64,000 nucleotides of DNA from Branchiostoma floridae. Taxonomy: Eukaryota; Chordata; Leptocardii; Amphioxiformes; Branchiostomatidae. How positions within the stretch are numbered: the stretch's first letter is position 1; each line of letters begins with the position of its first letter. Positions 37,101 through 47,712 of this stretch are shown here, one piece after another. Location: positions 20,303,720 to 20,367,719 of the forward strand of contig NC_049986.1 in the NCBI RefSeq assembly GCF_000003815.2, in the 5' to 3' direction. Under the pieces are notes generated by a model. The model was not told the DNA's origin. It ran no database searches and saw nothing but the letters and a program-made list of their open reading frames with translations. The translations under genes and the position numbers were made by a program.

Positions 37101-37342
37101 AAACACTGTCTTCTCTGTTATGCTTTTGGCTTTCTCAGCCTACCGCACAATATAAAAAAAAAACAGTTATTTCCTCGTGTGCATTGTCGTCGACAATTCT
37201 AACACTGTTCACACGGCGTAAATGCCCCAAATGATAAATCTAATACCTTGGTTGGAAGAAAAACTACAAGACGAAACACCGTACTCACCAAACACGTGAG
37301 GAACACGACGACTGCCGCGACAGAACTCTGCGTGACCTTCAT
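25020..37342 (-). CDS. CCN: CCN-family matricellular protein (CTGF/CYR61/NOV type), complete, 8 coding exons
   Basis: Secreted cysteine-rich regulator of adhesion, extracellular matrix and growth-factor signalling (family knowledge). Coding exons: 37342-37289, 32932-32704, 32185-32058, 31634-31478, 31129-31052, 26415-26234, 25704-25607, 25182-25020. They sum to 1089 bp, 362 residues plus TAA. Every intron begins GT and ends AG, and phases agree (0,1,0,1,1,0,2). Domain order is signal peptide, IGFBP, VWC, linker, TSP1, CT. Cysteines number 12+10+6+10, exactly the 38 of CCN proteins. The VWC segments GAVGCMPLC and DCPFPR and the TSP1 motif WSQCSVTCGMG look closest to vertebrate CCN2. It probably descends from the ancestor of several vertebrate CCN paralogues, so I give no numbered symbol. 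Human CCN2 has 349 residues. Oddities: a C-terminal tail of only three residues after the knot (PLA), and an extra Arg in the IGFBP CGCC motif. Confidence 0.95.
25607..25704 (-). CDS. CCN: CCN gene, exon 7: first part of CT cystine knot
   Basis: Codes DGKKCRSTIRSMEPSKITF, then WYNTRCTTVKAY, matching the start of the CCN CT domain (GKKC...). Acceptor gcctcag|GAC, donor TACAA|GTAAGT, phase 2. Confidence 0.92.
26234..26415 (-). CDS. CCN: CCN gene, exon 6: TSP1 domain
   Basis: Codes a thrombospondin type 1 repeat with six cysteines: VACLLQATSWSQCSVTCGMG, then STRVSNHNPEC, then RICQMRPC. Acceptor cttctccag|CGG, donor ATCAAG|GTAAGG, phase 0. Confidence 0.93.
26416..31051 (-). other. CCN intron 5, 4.6 kb, no nested gene seen
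   Basis: Between the hinge exon and the TSP1 exon. It holds a possible SINE fragment at 26463-26640 and another tRNA-like box near 30022-30050 on the minus strand (gccgggttccattcc). An open frame at 26750-27046 (minus) has no recognisable domain. Confidence 0.6.
26463..26640 (+). mobile_element. Possible tRNA-derived SINE fragment
   Basis: tggtgcagtggttagc resembles a Pol III A box. About 120 bases later, ggaggttcaagagc resembles a degraded B box, followed by ctttgccctt, which recalls the 'cccttgggcaaggc' stretch of the SINEs at 47713 and 57110. The G-run between the boxes is unusual for a tRNA head, so this is tentative. Confidence 0.35.
31052..31129 (-). CDS. CCN: CCN gene, exon 5: cysteine-free hinge exon
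   Basis: 78 bp, phase 1 at both ends, so it could be skipped without breaking the frame. It codes a charged hinge (REQDTKQEKSPYYQMDSYLG, then LIPSHGG) between VWC and TSP1, where vertebrate CCN proteins have a variable protease-sensitive hinge. Acceptor gatgtttcag|GAG, donor ATGGAG|GTGAGA. Confidence 0.85.
31478..31634 (-). CDS. CCN: CCN gene, exon 4: second half of VWC domain and start of linker
   Basis: Starts EVRMPSDDCPFPR, continues VPGKCCKQWMC (last four VWC cysteines), then a basic linker rich in Lys, Pro and Met. Acceptor gcctccag|GAG, donor CCAGAAA|GTAAGT, phase 1. Confidence 0.92.
32058..32185 (-). CDS. CCN: CCN gene, exon 3: first half of VWC domain
   Basis: Codes TPCVFQGKVYQSGESFE, then SCRETCVC and GAVGCMPLCPQ, the first six VWC cysteines. 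Acceptor gttttag|CTACG, donor CCGCAG|GTCAGG. It ends in phase 0 in the middle of the domain. Confidence 0.92.
32704..32932 (-). CDS. CCN: CCN gene, exon 2: IGFBP domain
   Basis: 76 codons plus one base. All twelve IGFBP-domain cysteines are present. Motifs in order: CDGTCACP, CVPGVRLLEDRCG, then CGCRCKVCASLLGEEC, then PCDDTVGLYCDY and GICK. The usual GCGCCxxC has an Arg between the paired cysteines (TGC CGG TGT). Acceptor ttttctgcag|GTC, donor AAAG|GTGAAG, phase 1. Confidence 0.93.
33461..33560. other. Assembly gap, 100 N
   Basis: Exactly 100 Ns, the usual placeholder for a gap of unknown size, inside CCN intron 1. The true distance between flanks is unknown. Confidence 0.99.
34150..34425. 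repeat. Two-copy tandem duplication, 151 bp
   Basis: cagtaaagttagacaaagtc (34187) and cagcaaagttaagcaaagtc (34338) are each followed by tcc(a/c)ttgatt, a gttact/cttttac stretch and a tcagttg segment. Confidence 0.7.
34931..35053. repeat. Recent two-copy direct repeat, ~60 bp
   Basis: Both copies contain ttgttttctcaac, caattgaaaaagaaaaacag and gaccaatggacctgtca. They differ by a 7-base insertion (ttttaaa) and single substitutions. Confidence 0.85.
35723..35937. repeat. Two-copy tandem duplication, 111 bp
   Basis: Shared landmarks: ttatttcccacccagc, ctcagc, ggtacg.c.agccgtccca, atgctggcaatgtctctctc and cggcaaaca. Confidence 0.85.
37289..37342 (-). CDS. CCN: CCN gene, coding exon 1: signal peptide
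   Basis: 18 codons, MKVTQSSVAAVVVFLTCL: a basic residue, then a hydrophobic core, a classical secretion signal. The donor is TTG|GTGAGTAC, phase 0. The start is chosen because it lies about 170 bases downstream of the expected start of transcription from the TATA box at 37540-37547 and joins in frame to the IGFBP exon. Confidence 0.9.
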
Positions 37343-37535
37343 GTTCTTGAAGTTAAAGACGCTGTACAAGACGTAAGAACGCGTTTAGGTCTCGGTGAAC
37401 GGATGGAAGGCTTTAGACTCTCGGGAGTTAGTGCCGCTTGCTCGGGTTCTCGCAGACTAGGTTGGCCAGCTCTCCTGTAGTGAGTCACTCTTGTGGGTAG
37501 CCGCAGTTCTCTTCTGAAACCTCCCCGGACCGCAG

Positions 37536-37705
37536 ACCTTATTTATAGGCGAGTCCGTCTTGTTTTCCCTCCGTGTGACGTCACGCCAGACTCGGGTTGG
37601 GAGATCCCTCTGTAAACACGTGACGTGAGCAGGAATCCTTCTGGAATCTTCCGGTTGCCCCGGAGACCGGGAGCAAACCTTCCGAAACTTTCCTTATATG
37701 GCTAT
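37536..37705 (-). promoter_or_regulatory. CCN gene promoter: TATA, CRE, E-box, HSE, CArG
   Basis: Read on the minus strand: TATAAATA at 37547-37540, placing transcription start near 37515. A perfect palindromic CRE (TGACGTCA) at 37576-37583. An E-box CACGTG at 37617-37622 overlapping a TGACGTGA half-CRE. A three-unit heat-shock element (TTCnnGAAnnTTC; plus-strand ttctggaatcttcc) at 37639-37652. A perfect CArG/SRF box (CCTTATATGG) at 37692-37701. Vertebrate CCN1 and CCN2 are known immediate-early targets of SRF and CREB-type factors. Function here is inferred from motifs only. I see no exact TEAD site (GGAATG) in this stretch. Confidence 0.65.
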
Positions 37706-37709
37706 TTTT

Positions 37710-39230
37710 GTGTAAACGAAGTTTCCCGACGTGTCAGCGAGGCACGTCACCCTGCGCAGAGGCTATGCCGATGGGGAAGGCAAGGCTTTGTCCCTCGTTA
37801 ATCAACTTCACGACTACAGATGTCTTGCAGAGCAAAAACATAAACTACAACTAGAGACTCGCGCCAACCTTCGGGACGGAACGAGGGGCGTTGAGGGACA
37901 GTTGGCAGTCCACCCTCTTGGGATCGTACGCACGGTATAAATAGTAGAACTCGGCCAAATTTAGGGATAAATTGGTCAGTGGAGCTTTTCTAACATCCGG
38001 TCAGTCCCCACTGGCCGGTTTCTAACCTTATTTTGGTCCATTTCTAGTTTATTTATACGGTCTAAGAGGGTATAGAGTAGACAAGATAAATGATCCCGAC
38101 CTTTAAGTATGATCATGAGACACTTTAGGGGGCGTTGTCGTGTTAGGAAAGGGGCCAGGGCCACCCTGACGATGTACTTGTATTCTAGCCGTCCCTTGGC
38201 GAGCCCTACGCGGGTTTGGCTCCGCTACCCAGGCTGGAGAACAGGCCCGAGAATCATGGCGTGACTCGGTAATTCTTGCCGGCGGAATTCGGTTACAAAG
38301 ATAATATTTTGGATTGAAAGAAACCGTTTAATCCGTTGTAAAGTGCAGGAGTATGGCGGTATGCGGGGAGGCATCGCTGGCACGTCTACCGCAGGAAGAG
38401 ATCAGACGATGGAAATGTCAGTTATTCGCCGACGGGTGTTGTGCATTAGGACGGTGGGGGAGGCTATATTTAGTCAGTGACTGTGACCGTGTAGAGGTTT
38501 ACCGGGTGCACGTGAAATGGTAACTGACGTAACGTCGCACTAAGGTTTGTTCTTACTCAGCTCGTCAATAGAGTCCGACAGACCGTCTTACCGAGTTCCG
38601 CTATGGAAAACAAAAGTGAAAGAAATTCTAGGAACTGTGAGTCAACGACCAGATGCCAATGATGTATGGTATTTTAAAACTGATTGCCAAGTGCGACCAT
38701 GTACCAGTTTTCTTCGTGCTCTTCAACTTGACCTGCTACGCCTTCACTTCCTATCTCATTCTTCCCTCTTAGTCTTTTTGTCTCTTTCTTCCCTTCTATA
38801 AAGTTATTGATAAGTAATGTTTACCTTGACCTGCCTTCACTTTATGCCCTTATTCTTCCTCCTTTAGTCTGTTTGCCTAAGTTAAGTGTTCTTACCACTT
38901 CACCTTCAATGTACTTAAGGCAATGCCTGACTTCTTGCTAAATGAAATTAATTATATTACACACCTAATGAAATCAATTATCTAGTATGCTGATGCAGCA
39001 TTTCCATACTTGAAGTTTCCGGCTGTTGTGATTATTTCAATGTTAGATTGTTACTACAAATCTTCACTTAGATATCACACAAGCCCATGCACGTGCACAA
39101 GCCCAAGGTCAAGCACATGGGAGGGGGAAGGTGTGACCTTGAAGGTGCGAGTCAATAACGTCTGCATGGCAGAAGAGTGCGGCTCCTCCTAGAGAAAAAC
39201 AAACTTCTTTAAGACTTTCATAAAGAGTCA
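37710..39230. other. Noncoding stretch upstream of the CCN promoter
   Basis: No exon recognised. It may hold distal regulatory sequence, but nothing specific is visible. Confidence 0.4.
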
Positions 39231-39236
39231 GATAGA

Positions 39237-39340
39237 GAGGGGCGAGAGAGAGAGAAGGAGAGAGACAGACAGAAAGAGAGAGAGAGAGACAGAGAAATTA
39301 AAGAGAGAGAGAGAGGGGAAAAGAAAGACAGAAAGAGAGA
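39237..39340. repeat. (GA)n-rich purine tract
   Basis: About 100 bases of gaga/agac/aaag purine-rich repeat. Confidence 0.9.
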
Positions 39341-39460
39341 GCGAAATGTGTGTCTATCTATTTGTAAGTTGTAGATGTGTGTACTTATTGTCGTGTGCAG
39401 TGTGTGTGCGTGTATGCTTATCACTATCACGACATTTTGTATCCCATTTTATGTTTGGGC

Positions 39461-39567
39461 CACATTTTACGCCGGGCAGACTTTGGAAAACAAAAGAACC
39501 TACCAAATGGGCATAACATTTTGCAAACAGCCTGGCCGGGCCCGAATTGGAAATGTTACATAAGCAT
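39461..39567. mobile_element. MITE family 2, short internally deleted copy
   Basis: The ends are cattttacgccgggcagac and tgcaaacagcctggccgggc, then ggaaatgttacataagc. They match the ends of the half-palindromes at 17704-18100. The interior is only about 40 bp. Confidence 0.7.
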
Positions 39568-40361
39568 TACTCACCATGGTCTGATGTGGGCAGGTTATCT
39601 TTTACCCAGTAGGAAATCGTTCATTTCCTGGATATACTTGTCGTGAAGCGTAAAGTATACAGTGGCGATGTCCTTTTAGATGCCACTGCCTGTCCTGAGA
39701 TTTAGAGTGAAGACAGGTTCTGCATTGAAGCTCTGCACAAGCTGGGATAAAGAGTAATGTGCAGTCTTTCAAAGGCAACCTACAACATTATTATATGGAT
39801 CGACACTCTGGAACACATTTACCGTAGAACAGAGACAATGTAGTACGGTTAAAGAATTCAAACGTGTTCAGTTGTGTTATTGTGATAATGTTGTCAAGTA
39901 AATAGAACTCCTGAAGAAAAGGGCTCAGGAACACCCTGAGAGTGTATCTCCCGGCTAAATAAATAAATGAAATGAAATGAAGCCTGAGTGAGGGGGCTAA
40001 GGTCAAGTGTCCAAACTATCCCCAACTTCACAAATTTAGCCCTGCAAATTTAGCCACACATATTTAACCCTACTTTAAAAAGCCTGTTTATCCCGTTATA
40101 TTGCTGAAGTGCTGACGCCCGGACCGTTAGGGTCATGTCCAGACGTCATTAGGTATACAGCGGAGATGAGGCAGCGTGCTTCCAATGCCGGGTTGTCTCC
40201 GTGTCAGGTCTGAGGACCATGAGAGAACCATGGGCCGCACGCAACTCTCTCTTACAGGCTAACCCTACTGTAAGACTGAGTCTGGAGGAAGATCATCCCT
40301 GGAAACCGCCGTGTCGTTACTTGTAGGAATGTCTTTTCCTGTACCACCATGTGTCTCCTCT

Positions 40362-40585
<224 letters not shown>

Positions 40586-40984
40586 CAGCACTATTCTCAG
40601 AAAAAAAGGCTAAGGATAGCCAGAATGCCAGATCGATGATTCTGTACCAAAAAACAAAATGGTGAAACTTTTCTAATCACAAGTAATCACAAGACAGGTT
40701 ATGCTATCGCAAACCTGTATTTAAAAAGGTCCAAGGTGTGCTTCTGAGCTGGCACTGACATTTCCATCCGAGTCCAAAACTGAGTTGACAGACGGGCGGA
40801 GATGGCTGAGATTCCTACCGTAGCCAGGAGGAGTGGAATACAAGCTGTGTTATTGCTTCCTGTCAATAACACCGACCAAGTTACTCGGTATCTAATATAT
40901 CTTGAATCGAACTATGAGACACTAGAATCCGTCTCCGCCGCTCGGGTCGACTATGGCACCGATATGGGTTTTACGCGGTTGTGT

Positions 40985-41194
40985 CTACGTCATATTGTCA
41001 AACTGGGGCTCTGCCGAGCAGCTTTCGGTAATGAAAAGTATGATATAAAAGATACCAAACTGGTAGTAAAAAGAATAAGAAGTAAAGAGAATAGTAGCGG
41101 GCATTATTTGTGAATATTTTCATGGCAAAATGTTTTGTTTCCACAAACAGCCCGACCGGGACCCGGTTAACCGGTTTGGAAATGAGTCGTTAGC
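40985..41194. mobile_element. MITE family 2, diverged copy
   Basis: The left end reads ctacgtcatattgtcaaact then gagcagctttcggtaatga. The right end reads ccacaaacagcccgaccggg then gaaatgagtcgttagc. These are degenerate versions of the ends at 17704-18100. The 103-codon open frame 40802-41113 runs into it and is not a gene. Confidence 0.75.
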
Positions 41195-41199
41195 TTAGA

Positions 41200-42930
41200 T
41201 TTGACGATATTAATTCCAAACCCGTGAAAATACTATCGGGTGCCAAATTTGATCCAGGCGGCGAAGAGTTCCTCGTGCCCCGAAGCGAGCTCGCCCAATC
41301 CACGGTATAGACTATATAGTAGATGTCAGGTTCACACCGACCGGCCTCCCGGCGTGTTGCCGCGCGGGGTCAGCGCGAGTCAAGGCCCGAGAGTCACATG
41401 GCGGGCAGGCGCTAGATTCCCGTGCCAGCCTGCACGAGGCCCCACACGTGTGCGCCGGGAGGGCTGGGAATGTGGGGCATCGGTGAATGGCCAAGCTTTC
41501 TGATGTTAAAGGAATGCAGAATTAAACGTAACTACCGATTTCTCAATTCAGAACGTATCTGTATCTGTGTCTATATAGCCTATGTAACGGCCCCTCGGCG
41601 TAACACACCAGCTTCGCAGGCACGCAGTGCGGCAGCAGCTGGTTATGTTACACTGAACGACCTATCACACCTAGTTTTAGCACCTCTGTCTGCAAATGCT
41701 CTTTAAAACCATCCAAAGAAGACGCCCATACTGTGCTGGGCGATAACAAATTTCACTCTATGATAGTTCACATTCGCAATGTCAGTCGTACTATGTCAGA
41801 GCCCAGACATATCAGGCAGCAGTCACAGCAGCTTTCCTTCAAAATCATTATTAAGATATACGTTTGTCGACATTGCATTTGTGACCGAGACATGTTAAGA
41901 GTGTGCTGCTATTCAATCTAAAATTAAAGGATAGTCAGAAGACATTAAATATGGGACGTCCGTCCTTGACCGCTGATGTACTAAAAATATATAAAACATC
42001 TTCAGGTATTCTCTGTATGGTCTATGTGTGGTCTCCCCATACATAACAGGTGAAACAAACGAAGGAGAACAAAAAAATCAAATACAACTTTTTAATTATT
42101 ACTGATTACATAACAAATGAACATGATAGAAAATAAGTTGTAGATTGTATAGCATTAGTTTTGAAGACATTATGTATTCATTTTTCCAAAGTTGGCGTCC
42201 TGAAGTAATAAATAGTCAGTGAGAAATATGTCCCGGTATGTTGACGATGTCCTGTCACTTACAGGTCAGACGAGAGGCCATGTCAATCACAGGGCTGGAT
42301 TGTGAAATATCTGTCACGTTTTCTTTGGCAGATGTTCACAGGCAAAATTGGAATGGAAAGAAGAGTGTGCAAATTGCTCGAACATTTTTACAAATAGCGC
42401 GGAAATCGCACACGTGGTTCCTACATGTTTGTCCCTTATAGAGATATGATCGAATTAAAAGCGTGTTAAGGCAATGGCTTAAAACGTTAGTCAGATTTCT
42501 ATAGCTGTGCCTGCATGGGACATGGTCACACTGCCCAACCGTTTCGCCAGATCTGCAGAAGGTTATATTTATGGTGTGTTTGTCTGTCTGTGTGTCAACA
42601 GCATAACTCAAGAAGACTTGTCACTTGATAGATCCTGATGATATTTGGAAGGTGGGTAGTGGTCAGCAAAATGAAAGTCAAGTTCGATAATGCCCCCCCC
42701 CCCCTAGCGGCTTTCTACGGTACTGCAGCGGAACTTCCCTTTTTTGATATCTCGTTGGATAAGAACTCAAACTCTACAATTAGAAAAAATTCGGAGATTA
42801 CTTCCAGGCCTGGACGTTTAACCTTTTTGAATGTTGAACTTTATAACGCACTGTTCGTTACTATATAGGTTCTGAGAAGGGGTTTCATAGTCAAAGCCCG
42901 TCTGACTCCCTTTGGTCGTCTTCACGCCTT
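41200..42930. other. Noncoding stretch, nothing recognised
   Basis: A GC-rich patch lies at 41270-41480 without a coding exon I can support. Confidence 0.4.
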
Positions 42931-42939
42931 TGTCAGCTT

Positions 42940-43212
42940 TGATGCTATCTTATGGCACCGTAGGATCTGCTTGGAGATTAGTGTAACATCCGTTAACATT
43001 CGTTGTAGCATAGATCTTGAACTCTGCGATTTATTTGTTTTTGCTGGAGAAGGAAGCTTTGTAGCTTTGTGATGGTAGCTTTGGTACTATTTTATGGCAC
43101 CGTAGGATCTGCTTGGATATTAGCTAACATGCGTTAACATGTGTTGTTACCAAAGTAGACTAGCGCAGAACTTGAACTCTGAGATTCATTTGTTTTTCCT
43201 GGAGGAGGAAGG
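42940..43212. repeat. Two-copy tandem duplication, ~142 bp
   Basis: tatggcaccgtaggatctgc occurs at 42951 and 43093. Shared after that: ttgga.attag, gttaacat, cttgaactctg, gattnatttgttttt and ctggag.aggaag. Confidence 0.85.
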
Positions 43213-43867
43213 TCGAACCACATGTAGCAAGCAGCCGAGTGAGGTGGGGAATCATTGCTGACCTGTGCACATCTCAGGTCGTGCAGCTCCGTCTGACCCT
43301 GGCCTCACCGTGTCTTGGTCACTTTTCAGGCCGTGTTTTTCAGCACACAGATCAAGCCATGATTTATAGTTTCACACGTATTTCTCTCACAAGTCAAGGA
43401 AAGGACAGGAAACCGGAGAGTTGAAGTCACCCGGAAAGATGGAGTCGTGTCAACTGTCCTCCATTCTGTGCCATCCTGATGTGAACTTGTTGACTTCTTC
43501 TTCACGTGACACTGCGTGGCCGTACACGTGGTAAGACCACCTGTCACGGCCATAGGGAGGCTAGATAAAACTATCATGCAGGGAACCGTCCATCAAGGAA
43601 GAAAGATGGGTATGAAACGGAAAAAATGGGAGGATATCATATCAGGGGATGGAAAGGAATGACCCCAAGTGAAATACTAAAGAAGAATGGAGAAGGGTGA
43701 AGAAAACTGGTTATCACATCTTCTATGAGGCCCTAACGGTCAAATAGTCTCACTAGAGGGATAGACGAGATGAGATGAAATGAGATAAAATAACGGCTTT
43801 ATCCATCTTGCACAGCATCCAGATAATGCCGGATGTTTTGTACGATAAACTGTAACTTGTAACTTGA

Positions 43868-43966
43868 ATAGCCTCAATAGCAGGCTATCTGGGGCCTTTT
43901 ATTGGCTCATAATACACTTTGCTGGTCATTTCTTCTTGTACCGGGTCGTTGATTGCTGGCTAGTAA
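43868..43966. mobile_element. Half copy of the foldback element family seen at 62061-62270
   Basis: tagcctcaatagcaggct, ggggcctttt, ttggctcataatacacttt, gctggtcatttcttcttgta and ccgggtcg match one arm of the foldback at 62061. No second arm follows. Confidence 0.8.
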
Positions 43967-43969
43967 AAT

Positions 43970-46700
43970 GACCATTAACTTTCCCCTTGTTCTTTCTTCT
44001 TTTCTTGCAGCCGTAAGCCCCAAAACACGTGAACGCCTGCCAGTATAATCCATTCATTTTTGAACCGGTCCGCTGATTTTTTTCTGGACTGATCCAGCAA
44101 GAAAAACTGGTTCTGTACTGGTACACCGTACCGGTACATCCACCCCTAGTCCACATGTATCACTCGGCAGGTCTTTACACGGCATTCTAACCCCTAAATC
44201 CTCCCGTCTACACGTTACTTCTGCGGGATTACTCCAGCATCTAAGGAATCTATTAACTCTCTTCCCATGGAACCGAGTCAAAAGTTCAACATCGTTTCTT
44301 TCTGCCCTCGCACCCCCATCCCTGTAAAGGCTGATCTCACTTAAGCTGACCGGCCGAGCCAAAAGGTAGTCCTGTCCTTTGTAGGGGATCAGGAAACTAT
44401 TTGTCCTCATCCCTGGGGCCCTGTGACGTCAGGGCATCTCCAAACACAGTAAACTCCTCTAATGCTCAAGGATTAGACCAAACACGTTGTTGGGATGACG
44501 TCGTACTCTGAAACATTCACACGGATCCCTGCTGCATCTTCAGGCTCGGTGTTACTTTGGACAGACAACCAGCATCTTGTACAGTAATGAATAAAAACTG
44601 CTTGTGACTCTTTTCCTATAAGAATACACAACTTCAAAGACAAAATAAGTTTCCATATTAATGTACAGAGCTTTATAACACTTAGCGAATATGCAATATG
44701 CTAGTAATTGCCATCATTGCCATCAGCAGCAGCATCTCTAGAAGACCCATGCTGTAAGTTTCATCTGGCGGTATTTCCAACAAGGTACATCTGTTCCAAC
44801 CAAATACATCAGATTCTGTACATAGCCCAACCATCCCTTTTCCTGGGGTAACTCGAGGTGGATAACCTTTTCTGTCCTCATGTTCTGAATGATGGAGGCG
44901 GAATACAATACATGAAGTTTTAGAATACGTGATAGATAGCATGCTCTGCCGCTGCCCCTTAATAGAGCCGTTATTCCATCGGTCGATGACCCTATGGCGA
45001 TTGACGCAGATCCAGGGTCTCAATTGCAGATATTGTTATCATGTAGGAGGCGGTTGAATAAATGCCAAATTCCACATCACTTACTGGCCTTGTTGAATTA
45101 TGGGATTTTCTTGATTAATGTGGGTGTTACATGGTTGCTATTGACAAAAGTAATCCTTGGCTATATGCCCCTGGGGTAGGGTGAGAGACATTTCCTGACC
45201 TCGTGTGTTGTGGAAACGATAATGAACATCATCCAAATTGACAACAGAAGCAAGATGAAATACGTCCTGAGCAAAATGGCCCATGTCGTTTTTGTGTTGT
45301 TTGATGTAAAGCTGCTGTACTTCTAATCTTATGATGGCAAAAGTTTAGACGAATCCAACATATCGATTACTGATATTGCATTGTTCATGATATCATGAAA
45401 TAACAGTTATATAGATTATGACATTGCAATATTAGCAAGGTGTTTGCCAGAACAATACATTGACATCAACACAACACAGCCCGATTTGGTTACTCTAGTA
45501 TATCATGGTTTTACTCTGGGGTAACAAGAGGTAAGTGACCTCCTCTGACCGCGCAAGTTGTTGACATTATCCGCAATAACAAATAAACCAGGTTCAAAGA
45601 AGCACTGGGCATAACCAGTCACTGACCGGCAATATTGATTTAAACTCGACCACATCCCTGACCGCTTGATAACAACATGCTGCTAACCAAATCGTCAATA
45701 AATAAATCTGTCCCATTTTCGGGTTGAATAAACGAAAAGATCCTCGAGAGACTCACAGACTGTCAAGTAGGTTGCTTACTCAATATGGGTTAGGTTCAAC
45801 ACTCAAGAATGGTTACAGGATGACTTACTATTGCAATAACCAAAAAGTTATGAATTTTTCTACAACAATTAGGTCAACAGGTGAAAATGTACCGGCCATG
45901 TCTAACAGAAACAGAATGTTACAGCGCATCATAGAAATTTTCATCATCATCGAACATTCTAATTTTCAGGCAATCTATGTATTAGTAGTCGAGGATAGAA
46001 CATGATTCCAATAGAACGCGATTCGAATTATACATAGAACATGATTCGAATGGAACACCTGCAGCACCAACAGACCCGCTAGTTGAGCGTGTCCTGCGTA
46101 CAGCCCTCCTCCGCCATTGTTATATTTTAACCAGTGTTAAACTTACAACAACACATAATCATACATTTTGTTAACTTTAACCAATTTTACTGAGGATTTA
46201 ATGGAATGTAATACGTTGGTGCATTTCATGTGGCATTTACAATGTCACATGTCAAGTCAGGATTGATAAATCTGAATCTACCCTAATGATGCGTAGTAAA
46301 GGACGCTTCATTTACAGATCACAATAGAGATGGGGTCCAGAGGCCCTGGTGCGTTGAGATCGTGGTCACACAAGGACACCCGTGATGCCATCCTCACCAT
46401 GCCAAGTAAAGATATAGATCTCCTCAACATCCTTGCGGCCCTGTTATGTCAGGAAAACATGTCAGAAGATTGGAGACGGATGATCCTACTGAACAAGTGT
46501 CATATCCTTGATTTAGCCCTTGCGGATGTTACACATTAACAGGAGAACATGAGGTTGTTCCGCCGCCAAAGCCCTCGCCAAGAGACCGACTACACGCTGT
46601 GCATGTTGTCATCCTGCCATGGCTATGGAAGGTTACTTCAGGTGATGAATTTTAGTATGCTTTGGACAAAAACGTAAACTCGCACGTCATAGTAGAAAAC
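43970..46700. other. Noncoding stretch, nothing recognised
   Basis: The longest frame (44682-45023, minus, 113 codons) ends in a hydrophobic segment but has no family resemblance, and another frame across it reads equally well. Not called. Confidence 0.4.
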
Positions 46701-46714
46701 GTAGTGCGCTGTGC

Positions 46715-47246
46715 TTAAAGTGTTTTAGCACATCTCACGATCTCTTTTATTGCTTGCTTCATTTTTATGTACATCACGAGTACAACAAAGACTGTAAGTG
46801 TATCCTTCCCACACCCGATTAGGGACTCACTCAGTAGCACCATAACAAACGACGTTTGGCCTTTCCAGTTCGCCCCGCTCTGACAGATGTAAACACCACT
46901 AGATCTTACTCCGTCAGTGCGCGGCTTTCCTACCACCCTCACGTGGCGCTCTGTTCTGCCAAATGGACCACAACACCGGCTCCTCTCGGCAACAGTTTCA
47001 AAACACAAAACCTTGTCCTGTAAGGTTTCAAAACACGCAGCGTTCTCGCGTCCTACGTGTTGTCTTAGCTACGGGATCTGTTTTGGTTGGAGCCGGGTGT
47101 TTTCGGCGCAAGTTGGCGTCTGCGAGGCACATGTCGATTGTTTTGATCCTGCAGATAGCAATGTCCAAGGACATCCACCGGGTAGCCTCAAGGACGAGGG
47201 CAACGCCCATCAAGCTGGATGCTACTATTAGTGAAATGCAGATCAT
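46715..47246 (-). CDS. Candidate small membrane protein, two exons, possible Ig-like segment (tentative)
   Basis: Unrecognised. Frame 1 (47246-47073) begins MICISLIVASSLMGVALVLE, signal-peptide-like. Frame 2 (47017-46715) contains SSGVYICQSGANWKG, which resembles the end of an Ig fold (a 'GVYxC' pattern), then a hydrophobic stretch TLTVFVVLVMYI and a basic tail before the stop. A GT...AG intron of 55 bp (47072-47018, gtagct...ttacag) would join the frames in phase 0 to give 157 residues. That intron is very short and the Ig similarity rests on one motif, so this may be chance. Only transcript evidence would settle it. Confidence 0.2.
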
Positions 47247-47712
47247 ACAAGCGGAATGATATTTCTTTCTTCATCAGCCTACAAATTAACTCTACTGTCT
47301 TTACCATGCCTGACAATTAGTGGCATAGCACAAATAGAAATCAAAATGGCAAAGAATGCACGAGTGAACAGATGATATTTTAAATTTTCATGTTTTTATG
47401 AATTGAATTCCTGAAAAATTATAACAGCGACTACATCCAGTTCAATCGTTTCGTTTTTCCAGTAGTCAGATCTGCGCTGCCAAAGCATGTGCAGAACTGA
47501 ACGATGTAACTAGAAAACATTTACTCACATTGCTTCGATCAAAATTCCTGCGACGGTCGCTCCACTGACCTAAACCTGTTTCCCTGCATTCTTGGCATCT
47601 CTGCATACACAACTAACTGATTACTTCCTACAGGACTCTGGCAGTTTTTTTTTTCCTCCAGTGCTGGAGGTAGTTTGTGCTTTATAATTCAGCTTCCTTT
47701 TGTTGTATCGAT

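Larger units (their letters stand above)
32933..37288 (-). other. CCN intron 1, 4.36 kb, with assembly gap and three local duplications
   Basis: It contains the N run and three unrelated two-copy repeats: about 34150-34275/34300-34425, 34931-34987/34991-35053, and 35723-35827/35834-35937. Open frames of 139, 141 and 181 codons on the plus strand (33720-36119) run through these duplications and show no domain. I do not call them. Confidence 0.6.

Noticed and set aside
40802-41113. 103-codon open frame
   Set aside because: Its second half is a diverged MITE family 2 copy.
44682-45023. 113-codon minus frame with a hydrophobic end that could suggest a GPI or membrane anchor
   Set aside because: Another frame across the same stretch looks equally protein-like; no splice or poly(A) support and no recognisable domain.
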